Shown here piece by piece: positions 8,311 to 16,283 of a stretch of DNA of 38,865 bases. Under the pieces are notes generated by a model. The model was not told where the DNA came from and made no database searches. It saw only the letters and a program-made list of their open reading frames with translations. The number at the start of each line of letters is the position of its first letter. The first letter of the stretch is position 1. Both the position numbers and the translations under genes were made by a program. The DNA lies in NCBI GenBank assembly GCA_025800245.1, contig JAOXSA010000152.1, positions 1 to 38,865 on the forward strand, given 5' to 3'. Origin of the DNA: Amphritea sp. (GTDB lineage: Bacteria; Pseudomonadota; Gammaproteobacteria; Pseudomonadales; Balneatricaceae).

Positions 8311-9588
8311 CTACTCGTCCGATTTAAATTCTTTGGTGACTTTGCGGACATACCACCAGACCAGTAGCACAATGCCCGGCAGTGAATAACTGAGCCAGTT
8401 AATCGCCAGCTCTTCCGGCTCGCCTGAAGTCATGTGACGGATGGTGCGTTCCACCAGATCGAACAGATAGTAAGTTACGACGATGATCGAGAAGGTTTCC
8501 AGCTTGGCCTGCAGAGTCAACTGACGCCGGGTACGTTTATTCATCGACGTTAGCAGGCCATGGATCTGTTGTTCTGTCGATAGATCGATATTCGAGCGAA
8601 GCAGATTACTGGCACGGGCTATACGTTCAGAAATTCTTTCCAGACGGGCCGCTGCCGATCGCCAGGTACGCATCGCCGGGTCTACCCGTCGCTCGATGAA
8701 CTGCTCCATGGTCTGCAGACCTTCAACCCGCTGCTCTTCCAGTTCAGAGATCCGCATCCGCACCAGTGCATAATAGGCATCGGATGCCGAGAAGCGATTT
8801 ACCGTCAGCGCCGCGATCTCTTCCGCTTGAGCCGCCAGCGCCATCAGGGCATCCAGCGTGTCGGCCTCTTCGCCTTTCTCCAGATCACTGAGACGCCGGG
8901 TCAGCGTCGCCAGCTCCTGATCCAGGGCTGATACTTTACGCATTGTTTCCCGGGCTGGTTCAAGCCCCAACAGAGCCACTGCACGGTATGTATCGATTTC
9001 ACACAGGCGTTGCAGCAAGCGCCCGCACTGGTAATCGTGGAGTCGGTTATCCTGCACCAGAATACGGTCCAGCCCGAACTCCCCTTCTGCCCGGAAGTCG
9101 GTCCAGATAGTTGCTGCACCCCGCATAACCTGCGAACCGATAACCTGATGATTGCCAAAGACTCCCTGGGGCACCTTGCCATTGATCATCTCCATGGGCT
9201 CACCTTCCGGTGCGCGCACATGAATCTGAACCCCGGTGATCAGCTCACCGGGCAGACTGTCACTCCAGTCCACCGGCAGCCCACGAAGATCCTGCTGCCA
9301 GTCCGGCTGATCAGTTTGCTGATACAACGTCAGCGTGTAAAACTCTGTGTGAGCCTCCCAGCGTAATGCCAGAGGTGCAATCTCCTGATACGCAAAACTG
9401 GCATCATCATCCAGCGGCCGCCCGCCACAACGGATAAAGAATGCGGAGACCGACAACCGCACCTCCTCCATACTCAGATCCCCTGACATCATGGCGAAGT
9501 GCAAAACCTTCAGAGGCGAGCTGAGCTGTTGAAACGGCCGGGCATGTACCTCATTAGCGATCATCTGACGCTGGGAATGAAATTGCAC
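8311..9588 (-). CDS. DUF3422 family membrane-anchored protein
   Basis: A 425-residue protein of the DUF3422 family, recognised from the N-terminus (RQMIANEVHARPFQQLSSPL) and the overall layout. The first 220 residues are globular, residues about 220-350 are helical and charged with coiled-coil character (LEKGEEADTLDALMALAAQA, LEEQRVEGLQTMEQFIERR), and the C-terminus has two membrane helices (FSIIVVTYYLFDLVE and WLSYSLPGIVLLVWWYV). The start is GTG at 9588 with AGGAG about 9 bases upstream. No function is known for the family; the domain order suggests an inner-membrane protein with a large cytoplasmic part. Divergent from the protease gene at 9788. Confidence 0.85.
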   Translation of the reverse strand: MQFHSQRQMIANEVHARPFQQLSSPLKVLHFAMMSGDLSMEEVRLSVSAFFIRCGGRPLDDDASFAYQEIAPLALRWEAHTEFYTLTLYQQTDQPDWQQDLRGLPVDWSDSLPGELITGVQIHVRAPEGEPMEMINGKVPQGVFGNHQVIGSQVMRGAATIWTDFRAEGEFGLDRILVQDNRLHDYQCGRLLQRLCEIDTYRAVALLGLEPARETMRKVSALDQELATLTRRLSDLEKGEEADTLDALMALAAQAEEIAALTVNRFSASDAYYALVRMRISELEEQRVEGLQTMEQFIERRVDPAMRTWRSAAARLERISERIARASNLLRSNIDLSTEQQIHGLLTSMNKRTRRQLTLQAKLETFSIIVVTYYLFDLVERTIRHMTSGEPEELAINWLSYSLPGIVLLVWWYVRKVTKEFKSDE

Positions 9589-9626
9589 TCGTAAGTTCTC
9601 CTGATGCAGCTTATGAAACCAGACTT

Positions 9627-9645
9627 AAGTATGGAGCCCATACTT
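9627..9645. promoter_or_regulatory. Perfect inverted repeat, putative operator
   Basis: aagtatgg-agc-ccatactt has 8-bp perfect arms and a 3-bp spacer. It lies 39 bases upstream of the DUF3422 start and within the divergent region before the protease gene, so it may bind a dimeric regulator. No regulator gene adjoins it. Confidence 0.5.
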
Positions 9646-9689
9646 TGCAATAAAGTGATAACGATGCAAATACCGGAATCCACTTATTT

Positions 9690-9728
9690 AATAAGGATAT
9701 TGAACCGTTCACAACGGCTGAACTTATT
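9690..9728. repeat. Nested inverted repeat in divergent region
   Basis: Outer arms aataag / cttatt enclose inner arms ccgtt-cac-aacgg. It is 60 bases upstream of the protease gene. Asymmetric spacing and lack of a T-run argue against a terminator; a regulatory hairpin or protein site is possible. Confidence 0.35.
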
Positions 9729-9787
9729 CCATGAACTACCTGTCTCCTGATATAACAACTCTTTGATTTCTATATCGGGATCGATAC

Positions 9788-10294
9788 ATGAGCGCTGATC
9801 AGAGCCGCCGGTTTGTTGGCCGGCTTTTTACTCACATGACCTGGATCGTGATTCTGGGCCTGTTTTATCTGCTGTTTGAAGATCAGCTGTTACAGCGTGA
9901 GAATCCAAACCATAACCTGACAGTGGTAAACACCGGGGAACCTGTCGTACTGCAACGCAACCGCCAGGGGCACTATGTCGCACCCGGTGAGATCAATGGT
10001 GTTCCGGTGACCTTCCTGCTGGATACCGGCGCAACCGATATCAGCATACCTGGTGCACTGAGCAAAAAGCTCAGACTTAAAGCGGGACAACCGTTTTATG
10101 CCCGCACCGCCAATGGCACGATTGAGGTATACAGCACAGTACTGGACAGAGTCTCACTGGGTGGTATCGAGCAGCGTAATGTCAGGGCCAGTATCAACCC
10201 GCACATGGATAGCCGGACGATTTTGCTGGGAATGAGTTTTATGCAGCATCTGGAAATGATCCAGCGAGGCGATACACTGACGCTTAAGCCATAA
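9788..10294 (+). CDS. Membrane-anchored retropepsin-like aspartic protease (TIGR02281 type)
   Basis: A 168-residue protein with an N-terminal membrane helix (MTWIVILGLFYLLF, about residues 17-30) and a periplasmic clan AA aspartic protease domain. The catalytic motif LLDTGATDISIP puts the Asp at 79; a second conserved stretch is ILLGMSFMQHLEM. Like other bacterial single-domain members it should work as a dimer. Substrates are unknown for most of the family. It is followed 36 bases later by an unknown membrane protein on the same strand, and the two may be cotranscribed. Confidence 0.85.
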   Translation: MSADQSRRFVGRLFTHMTWIVILGLFYLLFEDQLLQRENPNHNLTVVNTGEPVVLQRNRQGHYVAPGEINGVPVTFLLDTGATDISIPGALSKKLRLKAGQPFYARTANGTIEVYSTVLDRVSLGGIEQRNVRASINPHMDSRTILLGMSFMQHLEMIQRGDTLTLKP

Positions 10295-10330
10295 GAGATC
10301 AGCCCTGCGAACAGATCAAGGAGTCAGCCC

Positions 10331-10756
10331 ATGCAACTACCGGAACGGTTCAAGGTTTATCAGGCCACCGCCATTTTCAGTATGCTCTTTGCCCTGCTCG
10401 GTTTCAGTTACAACGTCTGGCGGATGGAGGTAACCGAGCATAACAGCAATGTCCGGACCGCCAGCTTTGAGATTTTACTGGAGTTGTCGCAGCTTGAGCA
10501 GATGATCTACAGCTTACATTACGATAAGGATCAGATTAACGGCAGTCCCCGCCGGGGCTGGGTCAAAGTAGGCCTGGTTGAAGATCTGAGTATGCTGACC
10601 AGCCCGACCATCAGCGCTGAAGCGATTACCCTGAAGCAAACCTGGGGCCGGAACTGGGATCGCATTGAAACTCATCGCGATTCCGTTGACGAGGTGATCG
10701 GTCAGATCGACAATGTTCGCAGTGAAATCAAAGCGACACTGAAAACCCTGCGCTAA
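10331..10756 (+). CDS. Hypothetical single-pass membrane protein
   Basis: A 141-residue protein with one N-terminal membrane helix (ATAIFSMLFALLGFSYNVW, about 13-31) and a mostly helical remainder rich in Leu, Glu and Arg, with a likely outside-facing domain. AAGGAG 9 bases before ATG marks the start. I do not recognise the family. It follows the aspartic protease gene on the same strand, which could mean a shared function, but nothing more can be read from the sequence. Confidence 0.7.
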   Translation: MQLPERFKVYQATAIFSMLFALLGFSYNVWRMEVTEHNSNVRTASFEILLELSQLEQMIYSLHYDKDQINGSPRRGWVKVGLVEDLSMLTSPTISAEAITLKQTWGRNWDRIETHRDSVDEVIGQIDNVRSEIKATLKTLR

Positions 10757-10760
10757 CATA

Positions 10761-10790
10761 TTGCATCCGCCGGGCTTTCTGGCGTAGAAT
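10761..10790 (+). promoter_or_regulatory. Putative promoter for the 11016 gene
   Basis: TTGCAT (10761-10766) and TAGAAT (10785-10790) are separated by 18 bases. It begins 5 bases after the preceding stop codon. Transcription would start near 10797 and leave a leader of about 220 nt before the next gene. Confidence 0.55.
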
Positions 10791-10796
10791 CCAGCT

Positions 10797-11015
10797 GTTC
10801 AAAAATACATCAAGAGAGGGACTGACGTCCTCGCCAACCTGCCAACCTGGGCAAGGTGGTTTCTCGGATAGCCAGACTGCTGACATTAAGCAGCGACTAT
10901 CAGAAGATGTGGTCATTACCGACAACCAAGCAGGACGCTGGATACCCCATCCGGCATACAGGCTTTCCCAAGGTATTCCACGCACGTCAGTTCTCATGAA
11001 AATGGGAGCATTGTC
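10797..11015 (+). other. Long structured 5' leader of unknown type
   Basis: About 220 bases without an ORF on the plus strand between a good promoter and the 11016 start. Local stems are visible: gag(g)gac-tgac-gtcctc near 10816-10832 and ccaacct-gggca-aggtgg near 10844-10861. It matches no riboswitch or leader I recognise. It could be a cis-regulatory RNA, a small RNA, or simple spacer. Confidence 0.35.
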
Positions 11016-11336
11016 ATGTTTGAAGCACATGTTTATAACGAGCAGGATTCAGCAGCCGTTGAATTCAGCGATCCGATTCTGACAGCAGGCCAGCACTACC
11101 GTTGCTGGCATCCACTGTATCAGTGCAATGTCCGGGTATGGCTGGCAGCAGGTAAGCGTCAGAACAACAACCAGCATTTTCTCTATGTCGAGTACCGTAA
11201 TCGGGATAATAGCCATGGCTACCGGTCTGTAGAGATTCCTCAGCAGGCTTTGCGGCGTTCTGCCTTGCAGGAATTACTCAGTAATCTGCCACTGAGCAGA
11301 GAGCTTGATCCGACCCGTACCGAACGCTGGAGCTGA
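11016..11336 (+). CDS. Hypothetical protein, 106 residues
   Basis: A soluble 106-residue protein starting MFEAHVYNEQDSAAVEFSDP, with GGGAG upstream of ATG. It has no signal peptide, membrane helix or known motif; aromatic and polar residues dominate (RCWHPLYQCNVRVWLAAGKR). I do not recognise the family. It has its own likely promoter with a long leader and is followed by a GC-rich hairpin, so it is probably monocistronic. Confidence 0.65.
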   Translation: MFEAHVYNEQDSAAVEFSDPILTAGQHYRCWHPLYQCNVRVWLAAGKRQNNNQHFLYVEYRNRDNSHGYRSVEIPQQALRRSALQELLSNLPLSRELDPTRTERWS

Positions 11337-11348
11337 GGCCCATCCCTC

Positions 11349-11366
11349 GCCCCGGATAGCCGGGGC
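11349..11366 (+). terminator. Weak terminator-like hairpin
   Basis: Perfect 7-bp stem gccccgg-atag-ccggggc 13 bases after the 11016 gene's stop, followed by an AT-rich but not T-rich stretch. It could end that transcript inefficiently. Confidence 0.4.
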
Positions 11367-11453
11367 CGGGTAATTATTTGATCTGCCTCCTTAAAAACCG
11401 GCGGGGATGCCGATATATTAGGGATACATTCTCTGCACAGGGCCGGATACGGC

Positions 11454-12488
11454 ATGATCAGCATTCGCAAGCGTACCTTCGAAATACTCGATATTGGTAA
11501 AAAGCAGGATCGGCTCAGCCGGGTTATCGATATTTTCCTGGTAGTGCTGATTTCACTGAATGTGTTATCAGTCATTCTGGAAACCCTGCCCGCCCTCAGC
11601 GACCGATACCATGGTTATTTCCAGGCGTTCGAACTGTTTTCGGTGCTGATCTTTACCGTTGAGTATCTGGCACGGGTCTGGTGTTCGGTTGAAGATGATG
11701 AACTGAAACGCCATTCGCCTCTGATGGCTCGGATTCGTTACATGCTTACCCCGATGGCACTGATCGATCTGATCGTTATCCTGCCGTTTTATCTGAGCAT
11801 GTTCGTCACGGTGGATCTGCGCTTTATGCGGGTACTGCGACTGTTGCGGGTGTTCAAGCTGACCCGTTACTCGTCTTCAATGACACTGCTGCTGCAGGTC
11901 CTGCAACGGGAATCCCGATCCATAGCTGCGGCCATGTTTGTGCTGTTTATGCTGATTATCGTGGCTTCAAGCCTGACCTACTTTGCTGAACATGACGCTC
12001 AGCCTGAAGCGTTCAGCAGCATTCCCGCAGCCATGTGGTGGGCGATCATCACCATGACCACTATCGGCTACGGCGATGTTGTACCAGTTACAGTCATGGG
12101 AAAGATTCTGGCAGCTATCATCGGCATTATGAGCCTGGGCATTGTCGCTCTGCCCGCCGGTTTGCTGGCATCTGGCTTCAGTGAAGCCCTGCGCCAGCGC
12201 CGCCGGACTTACGAAAAGATGGTCGATCAGGTACTGCAGGATGGCTACGTGGATGATTATGAGCAAAAAGCCCTGAATCAGATGCGGGAGTCGTTAGGCA
12301 TAACTCAGGAGGAGGCTGCCCATATTCTGCATACGAACCAGACCCGTAAGCAGGAGCAGGATTTAGAGCGGGACCTCCAGACACTCAGAAGAGAGATGGA
12401 GGCGGTGAAAGAGGACCGCTGTCCACACTGTAATCACACTGTTCACTGGCTGGAGCGACGTAAAGATCGTAACGAAGATCCAGAATGA
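11454..12488 (+). CDS. Voltage-gated potassium channel (6TM ion transporter)
   Basis: A 344-residue inner-membrane channel of the Kv-like ion transporter family. S1-S3 occupy about residues 24-120. The S4 sensor carries regularly spaced basic residues (R123, R126, R129, R132, K135, R138). S5 is about 155-178, and the pore loop holds the K+ selectivity filter TTIGYGD (202-208), followed by S6. The cytoplasmic C-terminus has a helical region, a coiled coil (KQEQDLERDLQTLRREMEAV) and a terminal CPHCNHTVH (C323, C326, H328, H331) that looks like a zinc site. Monocistronic, ended by the terminator at 12504-12534. Confidence 0.93.
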   Translation: MISIRKRTFEILDIGKKQDRLSRVIDIFLVVLISLNVLSVILETLPALSDRYHGYFQAFELFSVLIFTVEYLARVWCSVEDDELKRHSPLMARIRYMLTPMALIDLIVILPFYLSMFVTVDLRFMRVLRLLRVFKLTRYSSSMTLLLQVLQRESRSIAAAMFVLFMLIIVASSLTYFAEHDAQPEAFSSIPAAMWWAIITMTTIGYGDVVPVTVMGKILAAIIGIMSLGIVALPAGLLASGFSEALRQRRRTYEKMVDQVLQDGYVDDYEQKALNQMRESLGITQEEAAHILHTNQTRKQEQDLERDLQTLRREMEAVKEDRCPHCNHTVHWLERRKDRNEDPE

Positions 12489-12503
12489 ACCAGAATCAAA
12501 CAC

Positions 12504-12534
12504 AAAAAAGCCTGTCATTGAGACAGGCTTTTTT
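12504..12534. terminator. Bidirectional rho-independent terminator
   Basis: Stem aaaaaagcctgtc / gacaggctttttt with loop attga. The A- and T-runs let it serve both the channel gene (+) and the convergent VOC gene (-). Confidence 0.92.
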
Positions 12535-12548
12535 AGTTCCGGTAAGAA

Positions 12549-13094
12549 TCAGTCCAGACCGTTGAACTCTTCTTCATGCAGCCATGCTGCATGCTTAGGT
12601 GCTTTCTTGGTGCGAGACCACTCTTCCAGCATCTCCGGTGCCACACGCTTCAGTTCTGCCATCTGCGCATCGGTACCTTTCACATAAGTCAGCTCCAGAC
12701 GGTGACCGTTAGGATCGAAGAAGTAGATTGAGCGGATAATACCGTGCTCGGTCGGACCCACAACTTTGATGCCCTTACCTTCGATCTCTTCTTTAGCAGC
12801 CATCAGCGCCGCTTCATCCTTAACCCGGAAAGCGATGTGCTGAACCCACTCCGGCGTGTTGCGATCACGGTCCATCTTCTCTTTGGTCGGCAACTCAAAG
12901 AACGCCAGGATATTGCCATTACCGGCATCCAGAAACAGGTGCATATATGGATCAGGTTCTTTGGTTGACGGCACCCGGTCTTCAGCAATCGCCACCAGAA
13001 AATCCATATTCAGGACATCCTGATAAAACTCAACGGTCTCTTTGGCATCGTTACAACGGTAAGCCACATGGTGAATCTGTTCTAGCTGGATCAT
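12549..13094 (-). CDS. VOC family (glyoxalase/dioxygenase fold) protein
   Basis: A 181-residue cytoplasmic protein of the vicinal-oxygen-chelate superfamily, starting MIQLEQIHHVAYRCNDAKETVEFY. Candidate metal ligands are the His in IHHVAYRC, the His in VQHIAFRV and the Glu in HRLELTYV. I choose ATG at 13094, with AAGAGG 8 bases upstream, because longer frames lack a ribosome binding site and run over the promoter. The exact reaction cannot be told; relatives include glyoxalases, extradiol dioxygenases and resistance proteins. It is divergent from a MarR regulator and its promoter contains a perfect MarR-like operator, so it is probably induced by a small aromatic or electrophilic ligand. Confidence 0.85.
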   Translation of the reverse strand: MIQLEQIHHVAYRCNDAKETVEFYQDVLNMDFLVAIAEDRVPSTKEPDPYMHLFLDAGNGNILAFFELPTKEKMDRDRNTPEWVQHIAFRVKDEAALMAAKEEIEGKGIKVVGPTEHGIIRSIYFFDPNGHRLELTYVKGTDAQMAELKRVAPEMLEEWSRTKKAPKHAAWLHEEEFNGLD

Positions 13095-13179
13095 CTGATT
13101 AGCCTCTTGTCGGGTGTTGTTATTGTAGTCACTCATCGGTGCAGACTGATATTCAGCCACACCCGGACTGTATGAAGCC

Positions 13180-13208
13180 ATATTAGTAACACAGGTTACT
13201 ATTGTCAA
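13180..13208 (-). promoter_or_regulatory. VOC gene promoter with embedded palindromic operator
   Basis: On the minus strand TTGACA (13208-13203), a 17-base spacer and TAATAT (13185-13180) make a near-consensus promoter. The perfect inverted repeat TAGTAAC-ACAG-GTTACTA (13184-13201) fills the spacer, so a bound MarR dimer would block RNA polymerase. TSS near 13173. Confidence 0.82.
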
Positions 13209-13272
13209 AGATCAATACTTTTAACCTAACCCACTGTTATATAAAGACATTAAACTTTTTATATCGATTATT

Positions 13273-13313
13273 CAGTAACTGGAAATTGTCTTTTTCTCAA
13301 TTACACGTATAAA
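13273..13313 (+). promoter_or_regulatory. Putative marR promoter with half-operator
   Basis: TTGTCT (13286-13291) and TATAAA (13308-13313) are 16 bases apart. Just upstream the palindrome CAGTAACTG (13273-13281) shares AGTAAC with the operator in the VOC promoter, suggesting autoregulation by the same MarR protein. Confidence 0.5.
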
Positions 13314-13362
13314 ATAAAGGGCATTAAAATCATGTCATTAGCGATTCTGAGAAGAGAACAGC

Positions 13363-13845
13363 ATGAGTGGCTCCTCCACTGCCCCGAAAAATCATGAAGG
13401 CCAACTGGATCTGAACCGGTTTTTTCCATACCGACTATCGACGCTTGATATGGCCGTCAGCCAGGCGGTCGCGCAACTGTATAGCGGCCGCTTCAATCTC
13501 AGCCGACAGGAATGGCGCATTATTGCCGCCCTGGGAAATCATGAGTCGATGTCAGCGAAAGAGCTGGCCGCCTATAGCAGCCTGGAGAAAATGCAGGTCA
13601 GCCGAGCCATATCCCGCCTGAAGGAAGCCGATCTGATTCTTCAACAGGAAGACCGGGATGACCGCCGCTACACCCGTCTGAGCCTTTCTGATCAGGGACG
13701 CAGCGTGTACAGAAAGATTGTGCCGCTGGTACTGGCACGGGAAGAATTTATTCTCTCCGCTCTGTCGGAGCAGGAACAGGAACAACTGATGCAGTTGATG
13801 GATAAGGTGTATCAGAAAGCTCTGGAATTGCAGAAGTGGGGCTGA
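13363..13845 (+). CDS. MarR family transcriptional regulator
   Basis: A 160-residue winged-helix repressor. The helix-turn-helix and wing are visible: LSRQEWRIIAALGNHESMSAKELAAYSSLEKMQVSRAISRLKEADL then the wing EDRDDRRYTRLSLSDQG. Members dimerise and release DNA on binding phenolic or other small ligands. It is divergent from the VOC gene; the palindromes in the 269-base region between them are likely its targets. Its stop directly abuts the stop of the convergent GGDEF gene, so no separate terminator fits between them. Confidence 0.92.
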   Translation: MSGSSTAPKNHEGQLDLNRFFPYRLSTLDMAVSQAVAQLYSGRFNLSRQEWRIIAALGNHESMSAKELAAYSSLEKMQVSRAISRLKEADLILQQEDRDDRRYTRLSLSDQGRSVYRKIVPLVLAREEFILSALSEQEQEQLMQLMDKVYQKALELQKWG

Positions 13846-14793
13846 TCAGTTGGTCTGATCATCGACAAAGATAAAATCACCACCCACCTGCTTTCCTCTC
13901 TGCAAGGCGCTATCAACCCGCTCAATCAACGCCTCGCCCTGATCTCCCGGCCTGTATGTGGTGATCCCCATGGTCATCGTCATTGCAAACGAATGCCCCT
14001 CCCAGTCAAAACTGTGGGTTCGCAGCGTCTGCCAGGCCTTCTCTACCAGCCTGCGGGCTATTTCAGCATTGTCTTCCCGCATCAGGATCAGAAAATCAGC
14101 GCCATTCCAACGCGCAACACAATCCATTCCTGTAAGCGCATTACGTAACAGTTCAGCGGTCTTCACTAATACGTAATCGCCGCAGTTATGGCCGTATCGG
14201 TCATTCACTGACTTAAAGAAATCAAGATCACACATCACCAGCGAAAAACCGGTTGTGGTATTCAGCGCCCGGTCAATCTCCTGCTCTATCCGCTGAATAA
14301 TATAATGCTGGTTATAGGTGCCGGTGAGCTGGTCTACAGAAGACAGATGTTTAAGACCTTCCATCTCACGGGTCAGATCAGTGATATCGATGAATGTCAT
14401 AATGTAATAGCCGGGGCGGATGGTACTGCGCAGTTCACTGAACACTTCAAACCAGCGGTCCTGACCACTTTTGCACCGTACCTTTACCTTGGCCCGGGCC
14501 ACAGCTTCATCATTTTCCAGTGCCTCTGCGGCACGTTCTTTCCAAAGCTGTGAAATATCCCGACAATAGTCCGGATCAGGATAAGCCGTCTGCATCCAGC
14601 GCCAGGAATCAGGAATATCGTCGGTGGTATAGCCGATCAGATCCAGAAACTTCTGATTCACAAAGCGGATCTTCTGCTCACTCAGTTTCTCCGCCTGATC
14701 CGGACGGAACGACAGCACCAGCGCAGCGATAGGCAGATGGTTAAGAAAATCAAAAAAAGGCTGTGTATCAGCTTGTCGCACAACGTCCCCCAA
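13846..14793 (-). CDS. PAS-GGDEF protein with degenerate active site
   Basis: A 315-residue cytoplasmic protein. A PAS domain (about 15-140: FVNQKFLDLIGYTTDDIPDSW ... RWFEVFSELRS) is followed by a PAC-like linker and a GGDEF domain (about 150-315). The domain keeps DQLTGTYN, CDLDFFKSVNDRYGHNCGD and the final D, but the signature is NGADF (230-234) instead of GG(D/E)EF. The third position, normally an acidic metal ligand, is Ala. Diguanylate cyclase activity is therefore doubtful; a GTP-binding or regulatory role is more likely. No EAL domain. Start is as given; an alternative could lie slightly downstream. Confidence 0.88.
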   Translation of the reverse strand: MGDVVRQADTQPFFDFLNHLPIAALVLSFRPDQAEKLSEQKIRFVNQKFLDLIGYTTDDIPDSWRWMQTAYPDPDYCRDISQLWKERAAEALENDEAVARAKVKVRCKSGQDRWFEVFSELRSTIRPGYYIMTFIDITDLTREMEGLKHLSSVDQLTGTYNQHYIIQRIEQEIDRALNTTTGFSLVMCDLDFFKSVNDRYGHNCGDYVLVKTAELLRNALTGMDCVARWNGADFLILMREDNAEIARRLVEKAWQTLRTHSFDWEGHSFAMTMTMGITTYRPGDQGEALIERVDSALQRGKQVGGDFIFVDDQTN

Positions 14794-14813
14794 CTCGACA
14801 TACTGTGAACTGC

Positions 14814-14831
14814 CGGCTCCGGAAAGAGCCG
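14814..14831. repeat. Stem-loop between GGDEF gene and hydrolase-OsmC gene
   Basis: cggctc-cggaaa-gagccg forms a 6-bp stem, extendable past one mismatch. It lies after the end of the hydrolase-OsmC gene on the minus strand but has no T-run, so it is at best a weak terminator. Confidence 0.35.
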
Positions 14832-14877
14832 ACAGAATTCAGTTTAGCCAAACATCGGGAAAACCACAGATACCTAT

Positions 14878-16092
14878 TTAGTCTGATTCAGTAACAATTT
14901 CGATCTCACCTTCTAGAGTCCGGTGTACCGGACAGCGATCAGCGATCTCCAGCAGCCGCTGTCTCTGCTCCGGCTGTAGATCCCCGACCAGAGTGATCCG
15001 ACGGACAAACCGATCTACCTTACCGCCGTTCTGGGTGCAGCTTTCGCAATCTTCGGCATGCACCTTGTCATGACTGACATCCACCTGCACATGCTCCAGC
15101 GGTAGCTTCTTCTGCCGGGCGTACATCCGTATCGTCATAGAAGTACAGGCACCCAGCCCTGCTGCAACCAGTTGATAAGGGGTAGGCCCCAGATAACTAC
15201 CACCATAACTGGCCGGTTCATCGGCGATCAGATGATGACCCGCCGCACTGATATCCTGAGTAAAACTGTCAGGATCAGCCTCACTGACACGGGTAATCCC
15301 TTCCGGCGCCGTCATCAGCTTCGGTAAAAGCGTGACATCGATATAGCGCTGCACCCAGGCCGAAATCATTTCGGCAGCATATTCGGCATCCTCAGCACGG
15401 GTAAGAAGATGGTCTGCAGAATCAAGAGTGATAAAGCTCTTAGGATGCTTCGCCATCTGGAACAGACGGGCTGCGTTATCCAGCTCAACAGTATCATCCA
15501 GCGGTGCATGCATCACCAGAAGAGCTTTCTTCAGACCCGCCACATGGGATTGCAGAGATACCGCTGAAATATCATCAATAAACTGACGTTTGATTGTGAA
15601 CGGGCGACCACCCAGTTGTACTTCGGCTTTGCCCTGCTCACATATCTCTCCGACCTGATGGCCAAAGTTATGCAGCACATGCTCAGGTTCAGCAGGAGCA
15701 CCCACTGTGACTACCGCTTTTGCTTCCGGCACCTTACCGGCTGCCGCCAGTACCGCAGCCCCGCCCAGCGAATGACCAATAAGCAACTGCGGGGCAGCAT
15801 AGTTATCACGCAAAAAACTGACCGCTTGCAGCAGATCTTCAACATTGGAGCTGAACCCTGTATTGGCAAATTCACCGCCGGAATGCCCCAGTCCGGTAAA
15901 ATCAAAACGCAACACCGCAATCCCCAGTGACGCCAGTCGCTGGGCAATGCGTCGCGCCGCCGGAATATCTTTCGAGCAGGTAAAACAATGAGCAAACAGG
16001 GCATACGCAGCGGGCTTACCTACCGGCAGATCAAGCCGGGCAGCCAGAGTTGCTCCATCATGACCAGTGAATTCCAAACGCTGGGTTTTCAT
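14878..16092 (-). CDS. Bifunctional alpha/beta hydrolase / OsmC family protein
   Basis: A 404-residue two-domain fusion. Residues 1-250 are an alpha/beta hydrolase with oxyanion region HCFTCSKD, nucleophile elbow GHSLGG, acid in MHAPLDDTV and catalytic His in SADHLLTRAED. Residues about 265-404 are an OsmC/Ohr-type domain with the two redox cysteines in GLGACTSMTIRMYA and DRCPVHRTLEGEI, typical of thiol peroxidases acting on organic hydroperoxides. The fusion is a recurring architecture in proteobacteria and may handle esters or peroxidised lipids. ATG at 16092 is chosen for AGGAG 7 bases upstream. Monocistronic; the upstream terminator (16212-16256) isolates it from the ridA operon. Confidence 0.92.
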   Translation of the reverse strand: MKTQRLEFTGHDGATLAARLDLPVGKPAAYALFAHCFTCSKDIPAARRIAQRLASLGIAVLRFDFTGLGHSGGEFANTGFSSNVEDLLQAVSFLRDNYAAPQLLIGHSLGGAAVLAAAGKVPEAKAVVTVGAPAEPEHVLHNFGHQVGEICEQGKAEVQLGGRPFTIKRQFIDDISAVSLQSHVAGLKKALLVMHAPLDDTVELDNAARLFQMAKHPKSFITLDSADHLLTRAEDAEYAAEMISAWVQRYIDVTLLPKLMTAPEGITRVSEADPDSFTQDISAAGHHLIADEPASYGGSYLGPTPYQLVAAGLGACTSMTIRMYARQKKLPLEHVQVDVSHDKVHAEDCESCTQNGGKVDRFVRRITLVGDLQPEQRQRLLEIADRCPVHRTLEGEIEIVTESD

Positions 16093-16211
16093 ATCTGTAC
16101 TCCTGAGCAATTAATTTCCTTCATTGTTCAGGTTGAGACAGCGGAACACCATTTAGATTTCACTATCGGGCGAATAAACCGTCTCAATCATGTTTATGAA
16201 CGCACAGGCAT

Positions 16212-16256
16212 AAAAAAACCGGCCAATCAGCACTAGTGTGCCAGAGGCCGGTTTTC
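16212..16256. terminator. Terminator of the TRAP-dehydrogenase-ridA operon
   Basis: aaaaccggcc and ggccggtttt arms enclose a loop that itself contains gcac-tagt-gtgc. On the minus strand the stem is followed by a T-run, ending transcription 28 bases after ridA. Confidence 0.85.
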
Positions 16257-16283
16257 TACGTTAAGCAGCTTCAGGCTGAAAGA

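Noticed and set aside
10728-11030. 100-residue minus-strand ORF over the leader region
   Set aside because: No ribosome binding site, overlaps coding sequence at both ends, unlike any known protein.
13846-13860. Terminator between marR and the GGDEF gene
   Set aside because: The two stop codons are adjacent and no hairpin with T-run is visible; 3' ends must overlap.
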